Assembly: GCA_029339505.1 (NCBI GenBank)
Contig: JAQISU010000166.1
Location: 2,721,001 to 2,785,000 of the forward strand
Direction of reading: 5' to 3'
From: Unio delphinus
Taxonomy: Eukaryota > Mollusca > Bivalvia > Unionida > Unionidae
Length of the DNA stretch: 64,000 bases
Shown here piece by piece: positions 34,161 through 46,986 of this stretch. The notes below the pieces were generated by a model. The model was not told the origin of the DNA. It saw nothing but the letters and a program-made list of their open reading frames with translations, and made no database searches. The position numbers and the translations under genes were made by a program. Position 1 is the stretch's first letter. Every line of letters starts with the position of its first letter.

Positions 34161-35987
34161 GTAAGTTTAGCATTTTGTTTTTCTTAATGTCAATAATTTG
34201 CCTACAGAACAAAATAAATTTGTGGTTTTTCTCTGATTATATGATATGAAAATGTATTTTAGTGTTAGGTTAGGGTGCAGGCTGTTTTAAAATGGTCTTT
34301 CTTTTTGGAGTGTAGCAACTTCAGGGATTTTCAGTACATTCAGGCTAGTGTCTTGATGAGGTCCGAAACAGGAGATTTGCCTCACTATATGTTAGTTCTG
34401 TTCACAAATAAGCTGGCTGATTTTCCAACTGTTGCCAGTTTGGGATATTATCATAGCTGCCAACTGTCCCGTTTTTTCCCCCAATATTTTTCCTATATTT
34501 TGGACTTTAATACGGGTGTACGTTTTATTTTTGTAAGCAAAAAATGTTTTCTTTAAATAAAAAAAAATTCTTTGGAATTTTCAGTTTAGAATGTGCACTA
34601 TGTTCTATTTTTATAGAATGTATCACATGTATATAGGAATACAGAACCTTCTATAATATGATTGGTTCATTTAAAATTGAGGCTTTCATGCCTGTTGTTA
34701 TCCGCCACATTGGATTTTGCAAATGGTTACCACTGTCATTGTATCTCGTCATCATAATATTCAGTTTCTGATCATGTTAAATAGGAATGGGGAATATTCA
34801 GAATATGGGAAAAGATAAGGAAACAACTGGAAGGACAATTTGTAAATTATGTAATGTGATTTTGCTATTGGGCATGGAGGCACCCATGAAATACAAGAGC
34901 ACGAAAGAGCTAATAAACATCAGCTTCCTGCTTCATCACACATGGCTCAGCCTGGACTTACAACATAAATAAATACCAAAGAGAACCTTAATGTAATTCG
35001 ATTGAAATTTGATTTATTAAATTTCTTTTAGAAATAAACCTTCTCATTCAGTTACTAGTGTTGCGGGTGATTTATTTTGCACACGTTTTCCAAACATTAA
35101 AATCGCAAAGAGAAACTCTTGCTTGAACGAAAACAGTTCAGTAAGAAAATAACAGAATTGAGATCATCAGTGAAAGTTGGTACATTGGAATTGATGATTG
35201 AAAAAAAAAAAACAAGGTGTGGAAAAGGCTCCTATAAACAACCTGTGTCTGAGTGTGTTGCACTCTTGCAACATGGGTACCCAGATGGAACATGGTGCCC
35301 ATCCAGAAGGTACCAGTGTGCAACACATGCATCTTTGATATTAAATAATTAAGTAAGGCACTGTCTCGGCTGTCCTACTTTACTGATGGTTGTAAATACA
35401 TATAGTCACATATGAATTAAAATTTTAAAAATCAGTATTTGTTTCTGAAAATCAGTATTTTTGTCACAAGTAAACAGTATTTTTATACTTGGGTTGGCAG
35501 CTATGTATTATTTGCAGTAACTTCAAAACAACTTTCCTTTGGAGTCCGTGAATTGAAGCCATTGATAATTATTAGCCTAAGTTTACAAGTAGAAAACACT
35601 TTAAACAGTTACTTCTCAAAAGTGCTCAGCAGGATTCCCAAATCTGATGGCATCATGCATAAATAACTTTATTCTTTACATGTGATGCAGATTCACCATC
35701 ATATATGGCTACCATTTACCAAACAAATTAAAACAAGATCACATTTTCACAAAAAAATGATTTTACAAGTCTAATTTTTTTTTTATGGATTGAAATCTTA
35801 CTAGTATGCTCTTCAGTTAATCCTATGGGACAAATATCCCCCAAAATCAAATGCTTTATTGTCACATCAAAATAAAAGGACAAACATTTAAAATTCATAA
35901 AATAGTTAGGAGCCAGCAATGGACAAGTTTGGTGCTGGAAGTTGCTATACCACATCTTTTTATAATATATTGTATTCGGCTTCTCAC

Positions 35988-36165
35988 TACTCAGGTGGCC
36001 TAGTGGTTAGCGTGTCCTGTGACCTCGAATGTCAGAGATCATGGGTTTGATCCCATGCTGAGTCTTACCAAAGACTTACAAAAATGTTACTAACAACTGC
36101 CTCGCTTGGTACTCAGCATTAAGAGGTTAAGTGTTAGGACTGGTCGGCCTGGTGTCAAGATAATG
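35988..36165 (+). mobile_element. SINE of the 31132 family, 3' part replaced by a TA microsatellite
   Basis: A-box TGGCCTAGTGG, B-box-like GGTTTGATCCC and the same body as the 31132 copy as far as GATAATGTGGC, where it passes into (TA)n (36168-36201). Diverged and 3' truncated. Confidence 0.8.
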
Positions 36166-36166
36166 T

Positions 36167-36205
<39 letters not shown>

Positions 36206-38092
36206 TCAGATCTCAATTTCACTTGTAAGTTCCATGCTTTCTATTTGTTTTACTTGATCTGGGCATTACCACCAACCAACATCCTCTAGATAACAAGTAC
36301 CGAATAAAGGGATACCTAGTAAGAAGGTATACTCAACCACAACACCCCTTCACAAACTAGAATAAAACCATATTGTATATTAATACATGTATATAAAACA
36401 TGTCATGTTTGTTTCAACAACAAAAATCTTGTCTGCCTGAGAATAGTTTGATCTTGCTAATGAAATATAGAAATTTATTTTTAAGATGTTGAAAGATTTG
36501 TAAATTATTGATATTGAATCCTATGTATGCGCCCCTTGACCTTATGAAAATTGTTTACTTGTCATACTTCTATTAACAGCTGTAAACTTTGTTTATACAA
36601 AGTAAATCACATGACCTATGTTGGGTGGATGAAACAGATTACCGGGTAACGGGTTACTCCAACTTGTGCTCACATGGCTTAAACATCTGATTCTTAAATA
36701 ATGTTTTTGGATATGGATGTGCAATACAGATACAAGCAAAAACTGGATACTGGAAGTATTGCAGCTTGTTATCTAATTCATGACCATGTAATGGGATTAA
36801 GGACAACATATTTATTCTTATTTGGTGGGATTACTCTCCCTAACCTTATTTTCATTAGAACTTTTGGTATTTAAGAAATCCTAGTATTGTGTTATGTCCT
36901 TGAACCCTATACATACTTACAATACCATCTAACTGGTCATTTAACTTCTCAGTTAGTAGCTTGCCCAGGGTCATTTCAATTCAAATAATAAGAGTAAAAT
37001 GGAGGAATTTACAATGGGTATGTTGAAAAATTGGATTATCAATATTTATGGACTTTTATGTGGAACTATATCCTTCATGTAAATGGACCTTGTTAAGTGC
37101 ATAAGGCACTTACAGTTATGTACATGTATTTGGGGTACAAAATTGACACTTCTACTACTATCAAGAATTTGAGGTTTCAGCTTATTGCCTTTTGTCAATG
37201 CTTGCTGATCTGTGACTTTTATTTTCTAGTTGTAAAACACCTTTGCGTGCAATTTTGCTTTGATATGATCATTGTTTCATAGGTAACCATTGATAATGAT
37301 TCTTATATATGTGCAGAAATACTGTATCTGGCCCCACTCCAGCATAAAGCCATTGAGCCTAAAAATAAATTAACTTGAAATGCCTATCATCCAATTGAGT
37401 ATGCATCTTTTTAAAAAAATAATTGCCCAAGTCCTGTCATCATTCATAAATAAGATTCAGTAAGTGAAGTTTCAAGTCCTTAGCTGAGTATTTGACTTGA
37501 TGAGAGAGGCAAATCTTTCTGCTTCCCTTGAATAACATAAAAGAATAAGTAATCATCAGAGATATAATTCAATTCCAAATGATGAAATAACGAAAAGGGC
37601 AGAAAACACTGGAGTGACATCAACAAAATGGGGGGGGGGGGCAAGTGAATGAACACTGATTATTTTTCTCACTGGAATTGAAATTCTTTCATTGCAGATT
37701 TTTCCCCAAACATATCAGTGCAAGATACTTGCTGTAAAGCTTTTTTTTTTTTTTTTTTTAAAATCTTTTTCACACCAGGAATAAAGATCATCAAGTATTA
37801 ATTCGGTTTGTAAATAAAATGCCTCAAGATAGAAAATTCATGTTCCTAAAATTTGTAAATTCTTAGATCAAAATCAAAACTTCACAGTATTGGACCATCA
37901 TCAATATACATGTATGTACAAGTTTGAGAAAACCATATGTACTATGGGATTTTTGAATCTAATTGCACTTGAAATTTATGAGACCTGTTTCAATTCTATG
38001 GAATTAACTGCTACATATACTTTCAAAATCAGGATTATAATCTCATGTAACTTCTTACATCAAAAGTGAAATTCAGATAACTCATGCAGAAC

Positions 38093-39000
38093 TCACTAGG
38101 ATTTTAAAACTAGGAGTCCAGGACTCCCATTTTGGTTAAAATATCAGTGCCACCAACAACATTTGCTGTCCCCTCTCAGAAAATGTTGAACTTTGCAGAT
38201 TAGAAACACTGTTGGTTGCCATTGAGTTTAATTTCACATTCTTTATAGCACTGACATGTACAAACGTGTCAGCCTATTTGGTGTGTCTGGTAATTCTGTG
38301 CAATGATACATCATTTCTGTAAACATTGAATCATGTGATATTTTGGTTGAAAGTTCAGTTTTTGGCTGAAATGCCAACAGAAATATTCCAAAGTAATGTA
38401 TTTTATTTCCATAGCCTCATGCACAAACATTAAATCTTTTCAAAGCCATGCACAATATACTCCATCATATATGGAGTCATTAACTTGGGGATAGTATCCC
38501 ATTTGTCCAAAATTAGTCTTTTTTTTAAAAAACAGAAGATTCGGGTGACATTTGCCACTTAACAATTGGTAAGCTTTGCAGAATGTTATTTTCGTCAATT
38601 GAATTTGGTTCAGGTTTTGTGTCAATATTAGTGACCTTAGATGCCCAAAATATCCTACAGCTGTGTAACTCTTGTTAGTCATTCGGGATTGAGTCGGAAT
38701 TGTGTCAAATCCAAGGAATGATCTTATTCCATTTTCCCACCCAAGCTGTTAGCCAAAATCTTTGAACTTGCTGTCCAGCTATTGCGTTGTGTTCTTTTGG
38801 TGTACTCTTATAAATACAGCAGGCGCATCGAGGGGGGGGGGGTATTTTAACCACTAAAATGATCAGATAATCAACACATTCTCTAACTCGGTAGGTTCTA
38901 GAGTAGGACTGGCATGCCTTTGAATTTGCTGCCCAGCTATTTGCATGCATACGGAGGACTCCCACCTGGGTAATTTTCTGCGTCTTAGATATATGGCATG
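38093..39000 (-). repeat. Dispersed element, member 2 of an inverted pair
   Basis: The reverse complement of this region follows the same order of landmarks as 32240-33475, best between 38093 and 38460 (roughly 370 bp with many substitutions). It includes a G11 tract (38832-38842) at the place of the AGGGGGG run of the other copy. Confidence 0.6.
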
Positions 39001-40015
39001 AAAATAAGATTCAAATAATCTAATGTAATCAAAGTGACCCAAATTTGTAACCCTATTGAAACAACAATCATATGACTTGGTCATTTTTTGTATAGCCATA
39101 TGATTCATAAATATTTGTTAAAACTTCCTAATGTGTGATAAACCACACAGATATCCAGAATTCTTGGGTATGCCCACACATATTGGCTGCACAAAACCCT
39201 TCATGGATCCAGCATGCCCACAAGTATACAAATTAGCGTTTTTGTCTTTATATGGCCTTTATTGTTACATACCGGTAATCTTCCATATCCATATAGACAC
39301 ACAGATGGCCATACAGCCTGTTAAACCCACACACATGTACAGTTTTCCTAAATTGGGTTAGCACACTTGTATTGGCCATGCCCATGGATTCACCATGAGC
39401 ACAGGCATACATATACATATGGACAGCTACAAGGAAACCAAACTGGTCGTAATAAAAGGTATCGACTTTAAATCTGTAGGTACATGTTGCTAAATTAAAT
39501 CCAAAGCAGTTTGTAACAAAATGTCTGCATTGTAGTAAAGGCATTATATAAATGATACGACAAAAGAAAATTGAATATGCTTCATATATCAAATAAAATA
39601 CAAACAGAACACCCCTATGGCTGGTTGCAAAAATGGAGAAAATTCACTCCTTGACAAGATCCAAAGACCACTGTGTCAGTTGAATAAAAGACTTGCCTTA
39701 AATCCACAGGAGAATGAGTATTAGTAAGGGTGAAATACCAGTATAAATTGCAAGTGATCTAAGGCGAGATATATGCTAGTCCAGTTGCTTAACTAGAAAA
39801 ACAATTATTCACCCTATGTAATGTTGTACACATATACAATGAGAAATGATAAAAAAATTTCTAAGGCGTAACTGAGTTATTTCTTGCCTTATTCTGTGAC
39901 ACCCACACATTACATGTTTATATATCCCTAACATTATAGTATGTCTATCCCCACACTATACAATATGTCTATCCCTCACATTACAGTATGTCTATCCCCA
40001 CACTACAGTATCTAG

Positions 40016-40800
40016 ATAGGCATCATCATCATCAGTCTCTTGACCTAGTGTGGTCATTGACGCACTGTGCTGCTGAACATCTGACCTGAGTTCCATCCAC
40101 TTGTCTCGATCACCTGCCAATGCCTGTGTCACCACAAAACCTTTCCTGGTCCATTCTGTGATGTTGTCACTCCACTTTTTTCTGTCTACCTATCCTTCTG
40201 CTACCTTTGACACTGCCCTGCAGTACTGTTGTGGATAGACTGTTGGCTCCAGGGACATGGCAATACCATTTCAGCTTTCTCTTTTTGACAGTGGTGAGGA
40301 GGTCTTCATAATGGCCTACTTTGTGCCTGATGGTGTTACGTACTTCCATTTGTGATGTGGTCCATGTAAGAGATGCCGATGATGGTTTTGTAGCATCTCA
40401 TTTTAAGTGCCTGGATTCTTCTTTGTAATTCCGCTGTCAAGGTCCAGGCCTCACATGAATACAGAAAAATTGAGATGACTAGTGCTCTCAATAGTGATTT
40501 TAGTTTTCAGACAGATATTCTTGTCTCTCCAGATGGGTCTTAGCTTTGACATAGCTGCTGTTGTGGAACCAAGATATTTGAATTGGCCCACTGTTTCCAG
40601 TTTATGTCCTCCGACTTTAATCTTGGTTGAGATTTGTTTGTCACTATTTGTCATCAGCTTTGTCTTATCAGCACTTATATCCATGTCAAATCTGGAAGAT
40701 GTTTCATCTAGGTTCTTCACTAAGGTGGCAAGCTCATCTTCACTCCCTGCCAGCCCATCAGTGTCATATGCAAAGCGTAAAAAAAGGTCAAGTCTTATCT
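40016..40800 (-). mobile_element. Antisense LINE fragment, reverse transcriptase C-terminal half
   Basis: Minus-strand reading shows FDMDISADKTKLMTNSDK, VGQFKYLGST, MSKLRPIWRDKN, then (after frameshifts) VRNTIRHKVGHYEDLLTTV, LKWYCHV, GSRRIGRQKK and the DKW-MEL end with a GAT tail at 40022-40034. These are standard motifs of endonuclease-reverse transcriptase LINEs (thumb and connection region). It is frameshifted and 5' truncated. Confidence 0.8.
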
Positions 40801-41430
40801 TTGGCTACTGATGAAAATCAAAACATTCATTCCTCTTCAGCACAGGGTCATCTTTAAAAAAAGTTATATTCTGCCATATCTGGACTGTTCTAGTGTAATT
40901 TGAGATAATACATGTACCTCTAATTCAAACATAACAACACTTTTAAGACTCCAAAAGAAGGCTTGCCATTTAATTCTAGATCAGAGTAAAGACAGTTTCC
41001 AGGATGCAATAAATAATATAAATATTTTAACAATACATGTATACAAAAATTGGTTTTTAGAAAGGCCAAATTGAATTATAAAGTATCCAGAAAAGCCATT
41101 CCTGTCAAAGAAATATCTTTCACTAAAAAGATGCATATATAGTGCATATATCAGTTTGTATGGTTCACCACATTATAACAGTTTGCATGGTATATTGTTT
41201 TTAACTTTAAATTGAAAAAATGATGATAACCATGTACATAATGCACTCCCAGAGTAATTAATATATGTTGCATGCTTAAAATTAAAACCATTCTTATAAA
41301 ACCTGTTAAAATTTGTTGAACTTCATAAAACCTTTCAAAAATAGCTCAGCTTTACATTATAAAAGATCATGTTTTTTTTCTTCTTTTTTTTATTAAAAAA
41401 AACTTGCATATGTTTTGCTTGTCATTGAAG

Positions 41431-41620
41431 GCTTTACCTGCAAACCTGGAGAATTCTTGGACATTTATCAACAGACATGTGTTGAATGTCAGGCAGGGAC
41501 ATATTCCATTGGTGGAGGAGCCAGGTTTGAGGAATGGGACAAACTTCCAGATGGTTTCACTGCAAAGACAGAGCCTTATTCATTCCTTGGTGAAGAGGAA
41601 TCATCAGCTAACTGTTCCAG
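41431..41620 (+). CDS. ELAPOR1: ELAPOR1/2-like exon 3, residues 70-131
   Basis: Acceptor TCATTGAAG, then GC completes Ser69 with the A of exon 2. The exon reads FTCKPGEFLDIYQQTCVEC, then QAGTYSIGGGARFEEWDKL, then PDGFTAK...EEESSANCS, and ends in AG. The block CKPGEFLD...C..C..GTYS-G-G-RF-EWD-LP-GF matches human KIAA1324 (CNAGEFLDM...[20 protein letters not shown], recalled). It has the C-x(n)-C-x2-C pattern of ephrin/TNFR-like cysteine-rich modules known in this family. The 3' boundary is AG|GCAAGT, a GC-type donor: no GT donor at this point keeps the frame, and using GC joins to exon 4 as NCSSSEW, against NCTSSKW in human. Confidence 0.93.
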
Positions 41621-42794
41621 GCAAGTCGTTTGTTCTTTAAGTTTCTTAGAATATGGGTAAATATTTTTGCAATGTTTAGTTTCTAATGAGCAAGATGATA
41701 GGAACTGCTACATTAATCAGTTTATCATAACTGTATTTTCTTTTTTTTTTTTTCTTCTCAAATTGATGGAAGATTTTTTTTTTATATGGAAAGAATTCAC
41801 ATGGAAAGTGCAGATGTGGGCATCACCAGTCTTAATTAAACAGAAAACTCATTGTAAGAATGTGCAAAAATGTCCATGTCAGCTGATACCATGGATGATT
41901 TGTTTTTTTTCCTTTGGAAAGTGAGCAATTTTTGCAAACAGAATGAACGTATGTCCAGTCTGTTTTCTAACCCTGCTTGTCATTTCCTCCCATAAGACTA
42001 TTGTATCCAGTCTAGGCTCTTACAATAAAGAACATGGAAAAATTGAAGACGACAAGCTTTCTTAAATTTAAATAATAATTTATTTCCCTAGAGTATAAAG
42101 TGCAAAATAAGAGAAAATCCTGATGATATCCAAAATGGAAGACTATGACATCTGTTGTAACCTTTGAAATGCTGCAAAATATTATTCCAGTTTTATGAAT
42201 TCTGTATAAATTTTGATAAATGTCCTTGTCCATGAATTAATTTAGAGCACTAGCATTTCCTGGCAAAACAATCACTTAATATTCAATAATTTGAAGACTA
42301 AAATAATTAGCCCAAACTGGGCACAACATAAAACAACTAGACTTTTCAAGTGTTAAGGCACAGCTGACTGATCTCTATAAAGACAAGAGTTATGCACAGG
42401 TTTGAGATGCAAAACAGATTCCTGGATGTGGGTCAGTCTTCTAGAAAATTTAAGTTTGTAATAATAGACGTGTTTGATGTAATGTAGTCCAGATATGGCC
42501 TTGATTCCATCTAATAAATCTTACTCTGAGAAAGAATGTTTAAAAAAAGTTATTTACTTCGACTGTCACTGATGTTTAAAATTGGTCAGGAACTATGTCA
42601 GCAAAAAAATACAATGTTTTTATTATTTTTTTTTATAAGAAATCAGTCAGAACTGAACTCTATTCTAGACAATATAAAATACAGTAAACAAAGTTACCTT
42701 CCAATAGCATATAATATAATTTGAAAAGTGTCAAAACTAGTAAACAAATAATTAAATGAAATATACATAACACTGTTACTAGAATAAGATTAAA

Positions 42795-43046
42795 AAAGGA
42801 TGCTACTGCTACATGTATATTAGACATGTTGAGTTGCAAAAAGAATGCTACTACTACATGTACATTTGAGATTTTTGGTTACAAAAAGGATTCTACCGCT
42901 ACATGTACATTTAAGATGTTGGGTTACAAAAAGGATGCTACTTTTGTATGTATATTATAGATGGGTTACAAAAAGTACTAATGCTACAGGCACATTTTAG
43001 ATGTTGGGTTACAAAAAAGATGCTAAAGCTACATGTACTTTAGATA
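42795..43046. repeat. ~46-bp minisatellite, left part
   Basis: About five copies of GATGCTACTGCTACATGTA, TATTTTAGATGTTGGGTTAC, AAAAAG. The array continues at 48012-48060 after the Tigger element, so it was split by that insertion. Confidence 0.85.
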
Positions 43047-43249
43047 TACAGAGTTTCCTCACTTAACGACTGATCCGTTTAATGACTGCGCAAATTTATG
43101 ACCTGTTCTCTGATGCGGGAAATCCCCTTACTCCATCAGTCTCGTTGCCACAGTTGGTTAGCAGTACAAGTACACGCAGCATTCACATTCTCCAGGACTA
43201 AATATTTTGTTTATAAATTTGTACTTTATTGTACACTCCATAGTACAAA

Positions 43250-43930
43250 ATGTCTGCGAAAAGGAAGAGTATGACTTCATCTTTAGGAATAGCCAAGAAT
43301 GAAGGAAGGCTATCGATCTTGAGATGAAAATGATCATGAACGATTATGAAGCTGGTAAAAAAGTTAAGTCGATATTGCATGACTTGGAGCTGGCGCATTC
43401 AACCATTTTGACGATCTTGAAGGATCAAGATAGAGTGAAAGCATCGACAGGATTTAAAGCCATAATAACTAGTCAGTGGAAAGGACACATTCTTGAAATG
43501 GAGAAATTACTGGCGATCTGGTTTGACGACTAGATGCAAAAACGAATGCCGATAAGCCTTTTAATAATTCAAGCCAAGGCACGCAGTATCTTTGAGACTT
43601 TGAAGGAGTGCGAAGTTGAAGAATCGACAGAAACATTTACGGCAAGCCATGGGTGGTTTCACCAGTTTCGTTGGAGATTGTGCTGCATAATCGGAGTATC
43701 AGTGGTGAGGCAGCAAGCGCCGACAGAAAGGCAGTGGAAAAATTTGTTGATCAATTTGAAGAACTCGGAACAGATCTTCACTGTGGATGAAACCGGACTT
43801 TATTGGGGAAAAAATGCCCGAAAGGTCCTACATACACAAAGAAGATAAAACAATGCCCGGTTTCAAGGCTTTTAAGGACAGGGTCACGTTGTTGGGAGGA
43901 AATGTTGCTGGATTCAAGTTGAATGCGAAT
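43250..43930 (+). pseudogene. Tigger transposase, N-terminal and first DDE part
   Basis: Starts MSAKRKSMTSSLGIAKNEG at 43250, then a helix-turn-helix region (YEAGKKVKSILHDLELAHST), a CENP-B-type segment after an in-frame TAG at 43531-43533, and VDETGLYWGK before a frameshift, then GFKAFKDRVTLL. These are the usual landmarks of Tigger-type transposases. Broken in at least three places. Confidence 0.8.
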
Positions 43931-46400
43931 TTAGAAGGCATTGATGATACAAGCTTTATTTTAGGATTGGTTCATCAACTGTTTCATACCCTTGGTCAAC
44001 CCTTATTGTCTCAGGGTTCGTAAGGTCTTTGAGAGTTTGGGAAAACTGAGGCCTTGAAAGTTTGGGAAAATCGAGCATATTATCCTGAGGTCTTTAAAAG
44101 TCTTTGAAAATTGAAATAAACCTCAAAATTTTAATTTCTTTCCAGAATCACAAATAAAAAATTATCCGAGGTCGTTGGGTTCGGATGTAATCTAGTTATC
44201 CTGATTTCTTTCTTTTGATGACCTGTTCAGTTTCATTGCCGCCACAACAACAAAAGAGGCTTTGTTTGGCCATCCAAAGTTGGCCTCAGCGGCGACTTCA
44301 ATAACCACTCTTCATCAAAGTAAGACGGGGGGGGGGGGGGGTGTCCTTGTGACTCTCCCCAGCACATACAGCTGGTTTGAGTCGATAAGAGGAACACCGT
44401 CTTTAAAGAATATGTAGTAAGAAGTGTAGTGGACCCCTGTCCACCCATGAGTGCAGTTTGTGGTGTATATTTCGGTGTTTTTTTTTTTCTTTCTTTTTTC
44501 TTTATAATGATGAATTTTGATGACGGTTAATCTTTGTTTTGTTTGTCAAATTATTAAAGTTATATTACCCATAAAGGAATTTCGACCGATAATACTTTCA
44601 AATCTCTATTCGAGCTATTGAGAATATTGATTTCTTTACAGTCTAGTTCCTAAAACTTAGGATTGTACTTTTTTCCCTTAGAACAACAAAGTTCCAGGGC
44701 CAATTTCCTCTCCTTTAAATTATAATAGTATTATAAATATATAAAGTCCCAGTTGACTTTGCCAAAGTCATTTGCCCATTTTGTGTGTTGTAAAGTATTT
44801 CTATATGGACAGGCATTAATTATATCAAATAATAGAGTTATTTTTCTTATATACATTTTGGTGTAATTTAGAATATTTAAATCATTAAAATAAATTTGTA
44901 ATAAAAGAATAAATAAAGGATATAGAAAAATTAAATCCAAAAGTGCCATTTTTTTAAAAATAGTTTATGTATATCTGTTTACTAAGAATTTCTTTTAAAA
45001 GCTATGGTTTTATTAGATAAATATGTCTATCTGTGATATGTTTTATCGTTGATCATTTGAATTGTCATAGACATAGCAGTCGTAAACATAATAACCATTA
45101 TATAGTCTAGATTAGACTGTTTTAAAATAGTTATAAAAATAATTTAGAATAGTTTTTAGTAAACTATTAGAGTAAGTTGTATTATAGGACCTTAGCCCTA
45201 TTAAAATTCTATTGTTTAAGGTTTGAGAGTGCCTTAGCACTAAAAATAAAAGAAAAAGAATAATGGAATTTTTCATTTGCTTTCTTTGTATTTCTTTGTA
45301 TTCCCACACAGATTGAAGGAAAATTATGTAATAAGCTAAATTCTTAGTAGCAATCTACAAAGAGATTGCTTAATAACCTTATTTCAAAGAAAATGTGTCT
45401 ATTTTTAGTTAGTCATAGTATTACATGTACTTCAAAGATGTGTATTTCTATGTATATTGGGGGGACATATATATAACCAAGATGGCTACACACTTCATCA
45501 AAGGAAGTCACAAATAAAATTGCCTAAGGTCATTAGCTTCTGATGTAGCTGGTTTTCCTGGCTTCTTTCTTTTGATGAACCGTTCAATTTGATTGGACGA
45601 GTCCATCTTTGGCCAATCAAAATATTCTTTACACTAATTCACTCTACGTAGAAAGTGTGCGAAAGTATAACACGCTCGAGGATTCAGAATTTTGTTCTAC
45701 ATAATAATGTTCCTTGGTTTAATATAGAAACATACATTGTAATAAATTCAATTCACGAATAAACAGTTTCAAAGTGCGCATGCGTACACTATAGTAGAGT
45801 TAAGCAAGAGTTGTTGTTCTTGAATTGCGAGTATATTTTTTAAAAAATGCGTGTTGTGAAGCTATAACATTAGGAAGTCAAGTCATTTGACTAGGCAAGT
45901 AAAAAAAATAAAAATTAAAAAAAAAGTATTTTCAGTTGACAGAATGTCCCCGTTTCTCATTGCTGACCCTCGACTTTTTCCCCAATGATATATTATTTTT
46001 TGTTAAATTGCATTGCCGAAGTTGATTTGTGTATCTATAGTCTGACTATACATCCACGTTTGTTTGTACCCCTATCGATTTCAATAACGAAAATAATTAA
46101 ATGGTAAAAAGTGCACAGAACTAAGTCAACTGAATCATTGATATATAATTTCTAACCTGAAATGTGACACATATGTTACATATTTCTGAAAGAACAACGA
46201 ATGTTAACCTATCTTCCAGATAATTATAATATAATTTTAGGAAATTAATTATAGTTTGACTTTAATCAGTAATCAGTATTGTAGTTTTGACATGCATTGT
46301 TTTCTCAGATAACCTGTATACACAATATTAGCAAAATTAGGTCTTGGAAATCTCTGTTTGTGGTCTTTGAAAGTTTGGGAAAAGTCTTTGAATTTATCAT
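43931..46400. mobile_element. Insertion inside the Tigger transposase, composite and unclassified
   Basis: About 2.4 kb separates the two transposase parts; breakpoints are approximate (about 43.93-44.02 and 46.40 kb). Direct repeats GGTCTTTGA-AGTTTGGGAAAA occur near both ends (44029 and 46362). A roughly 110-bp segment (CTTCTTTCTTTTGATGA core) occurs at 44135-44250 and 45495-45610. A G15 tract sits at 44327-44341 and the 24354-type repeat at 46050-46165. No coding region recognised. Confidence 0.55.
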
Positions 46401-46402
46401 TC

Positions 46403-46507
46403 ATAGTTCAGTATGAATTCTGTGTCTGTAAAAGGGTGTTCCCTTTAAAAATCATCCTCCTGCTTGAAAATGCCCCAGGCCACTCCCAGCATCTTGATGA
46501 TCTAAAC
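46403..46507 (+). pseudogene. Tigger transposase fragment with second catalytic block
   Basis: Reads VFPFKIILLLENAPGHSQHL. The family motif is LLxDNAPGH; here the catalytic Asp codon is GAA (46466-46468), a Glu. The frame continues after the inserted hAT MITE as NPDVKVVYLP. Confidence 0.8.
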
Positions 46508-46978
46508 TAGGGCATAACCGATTAGCATTTTTCTACTGATTTCAGATTCCGGATTTTGGGCATGAAAATTTTCCGATTCCGGATATGATTCAATTAATCG
46601 GAAATGCTAAATCCATATTTTTTTTCTAAAAAATTTCATCTTCCGTTTCTGGGTTTCTGGTATCTGGTTTTGCCGTGTCTAGCATGTTACTTAGTACTTT
46701 ACCATATCCGGCTTCATTTCCAGTTTTCACCTGCCAGTTCAAATAGATTGTCTCACAGTGTGGTTGTGTTGACCATATTGGACTTTTCTGACTTCTTATT
46801 TAACTTTATTAACGCACTATCGAATGACACGCAGTGTTAGACATGGTGCTATAGAAAATCAACTTTATAATTTTTATTATCCGAATCGGTCGTTCCTGCC
46901 TTGTCCGACTCCAATTAATCAGAAGTTCATACTATCCGGTGGAATCCGATTTCCGGATCAAAAGTCGGTTATGCCCTA
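46508..46978. mobile_element. hAT-type MITE nested in the Tigger element
   Basis: 471 bp with terminal inverted repeats TAGGGCATAACCGA (left) and TCGGTTATGCCCTA (right), flanked by ATCTAAAC (46500-46507) and ATGTAAAC (46979-46986), an 8-bp duplication with one mismatch. Removing the element and one duplicate restores an open transposase frame (DDL-NPDV junction), which confirms the insertion. The interior is rich in CCGGAT/ATCCGG words. No coding capacity. Confidence 0.88.
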
Positions 46979-46986
46979 ATGTAAAC

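Larger units (their letters stand above)
34161..41430 (+). other. ELAPOR intron 2
   Basis: A 7.3-kb GT-AG, phase-1 intron. It holds a 3'-truncated SINE (35988-36165) running into a TA microsatellite, G-tracts at 37630-37641 and 38832-38842, the second member of an inverted dispersed repeat (about 38093-39000), and an antisense LINE fragment (about 40016-40800). About 34165-35985, 36210-38090 and 39100-40015 show nothing else recognisable. Confidence 0.8.
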
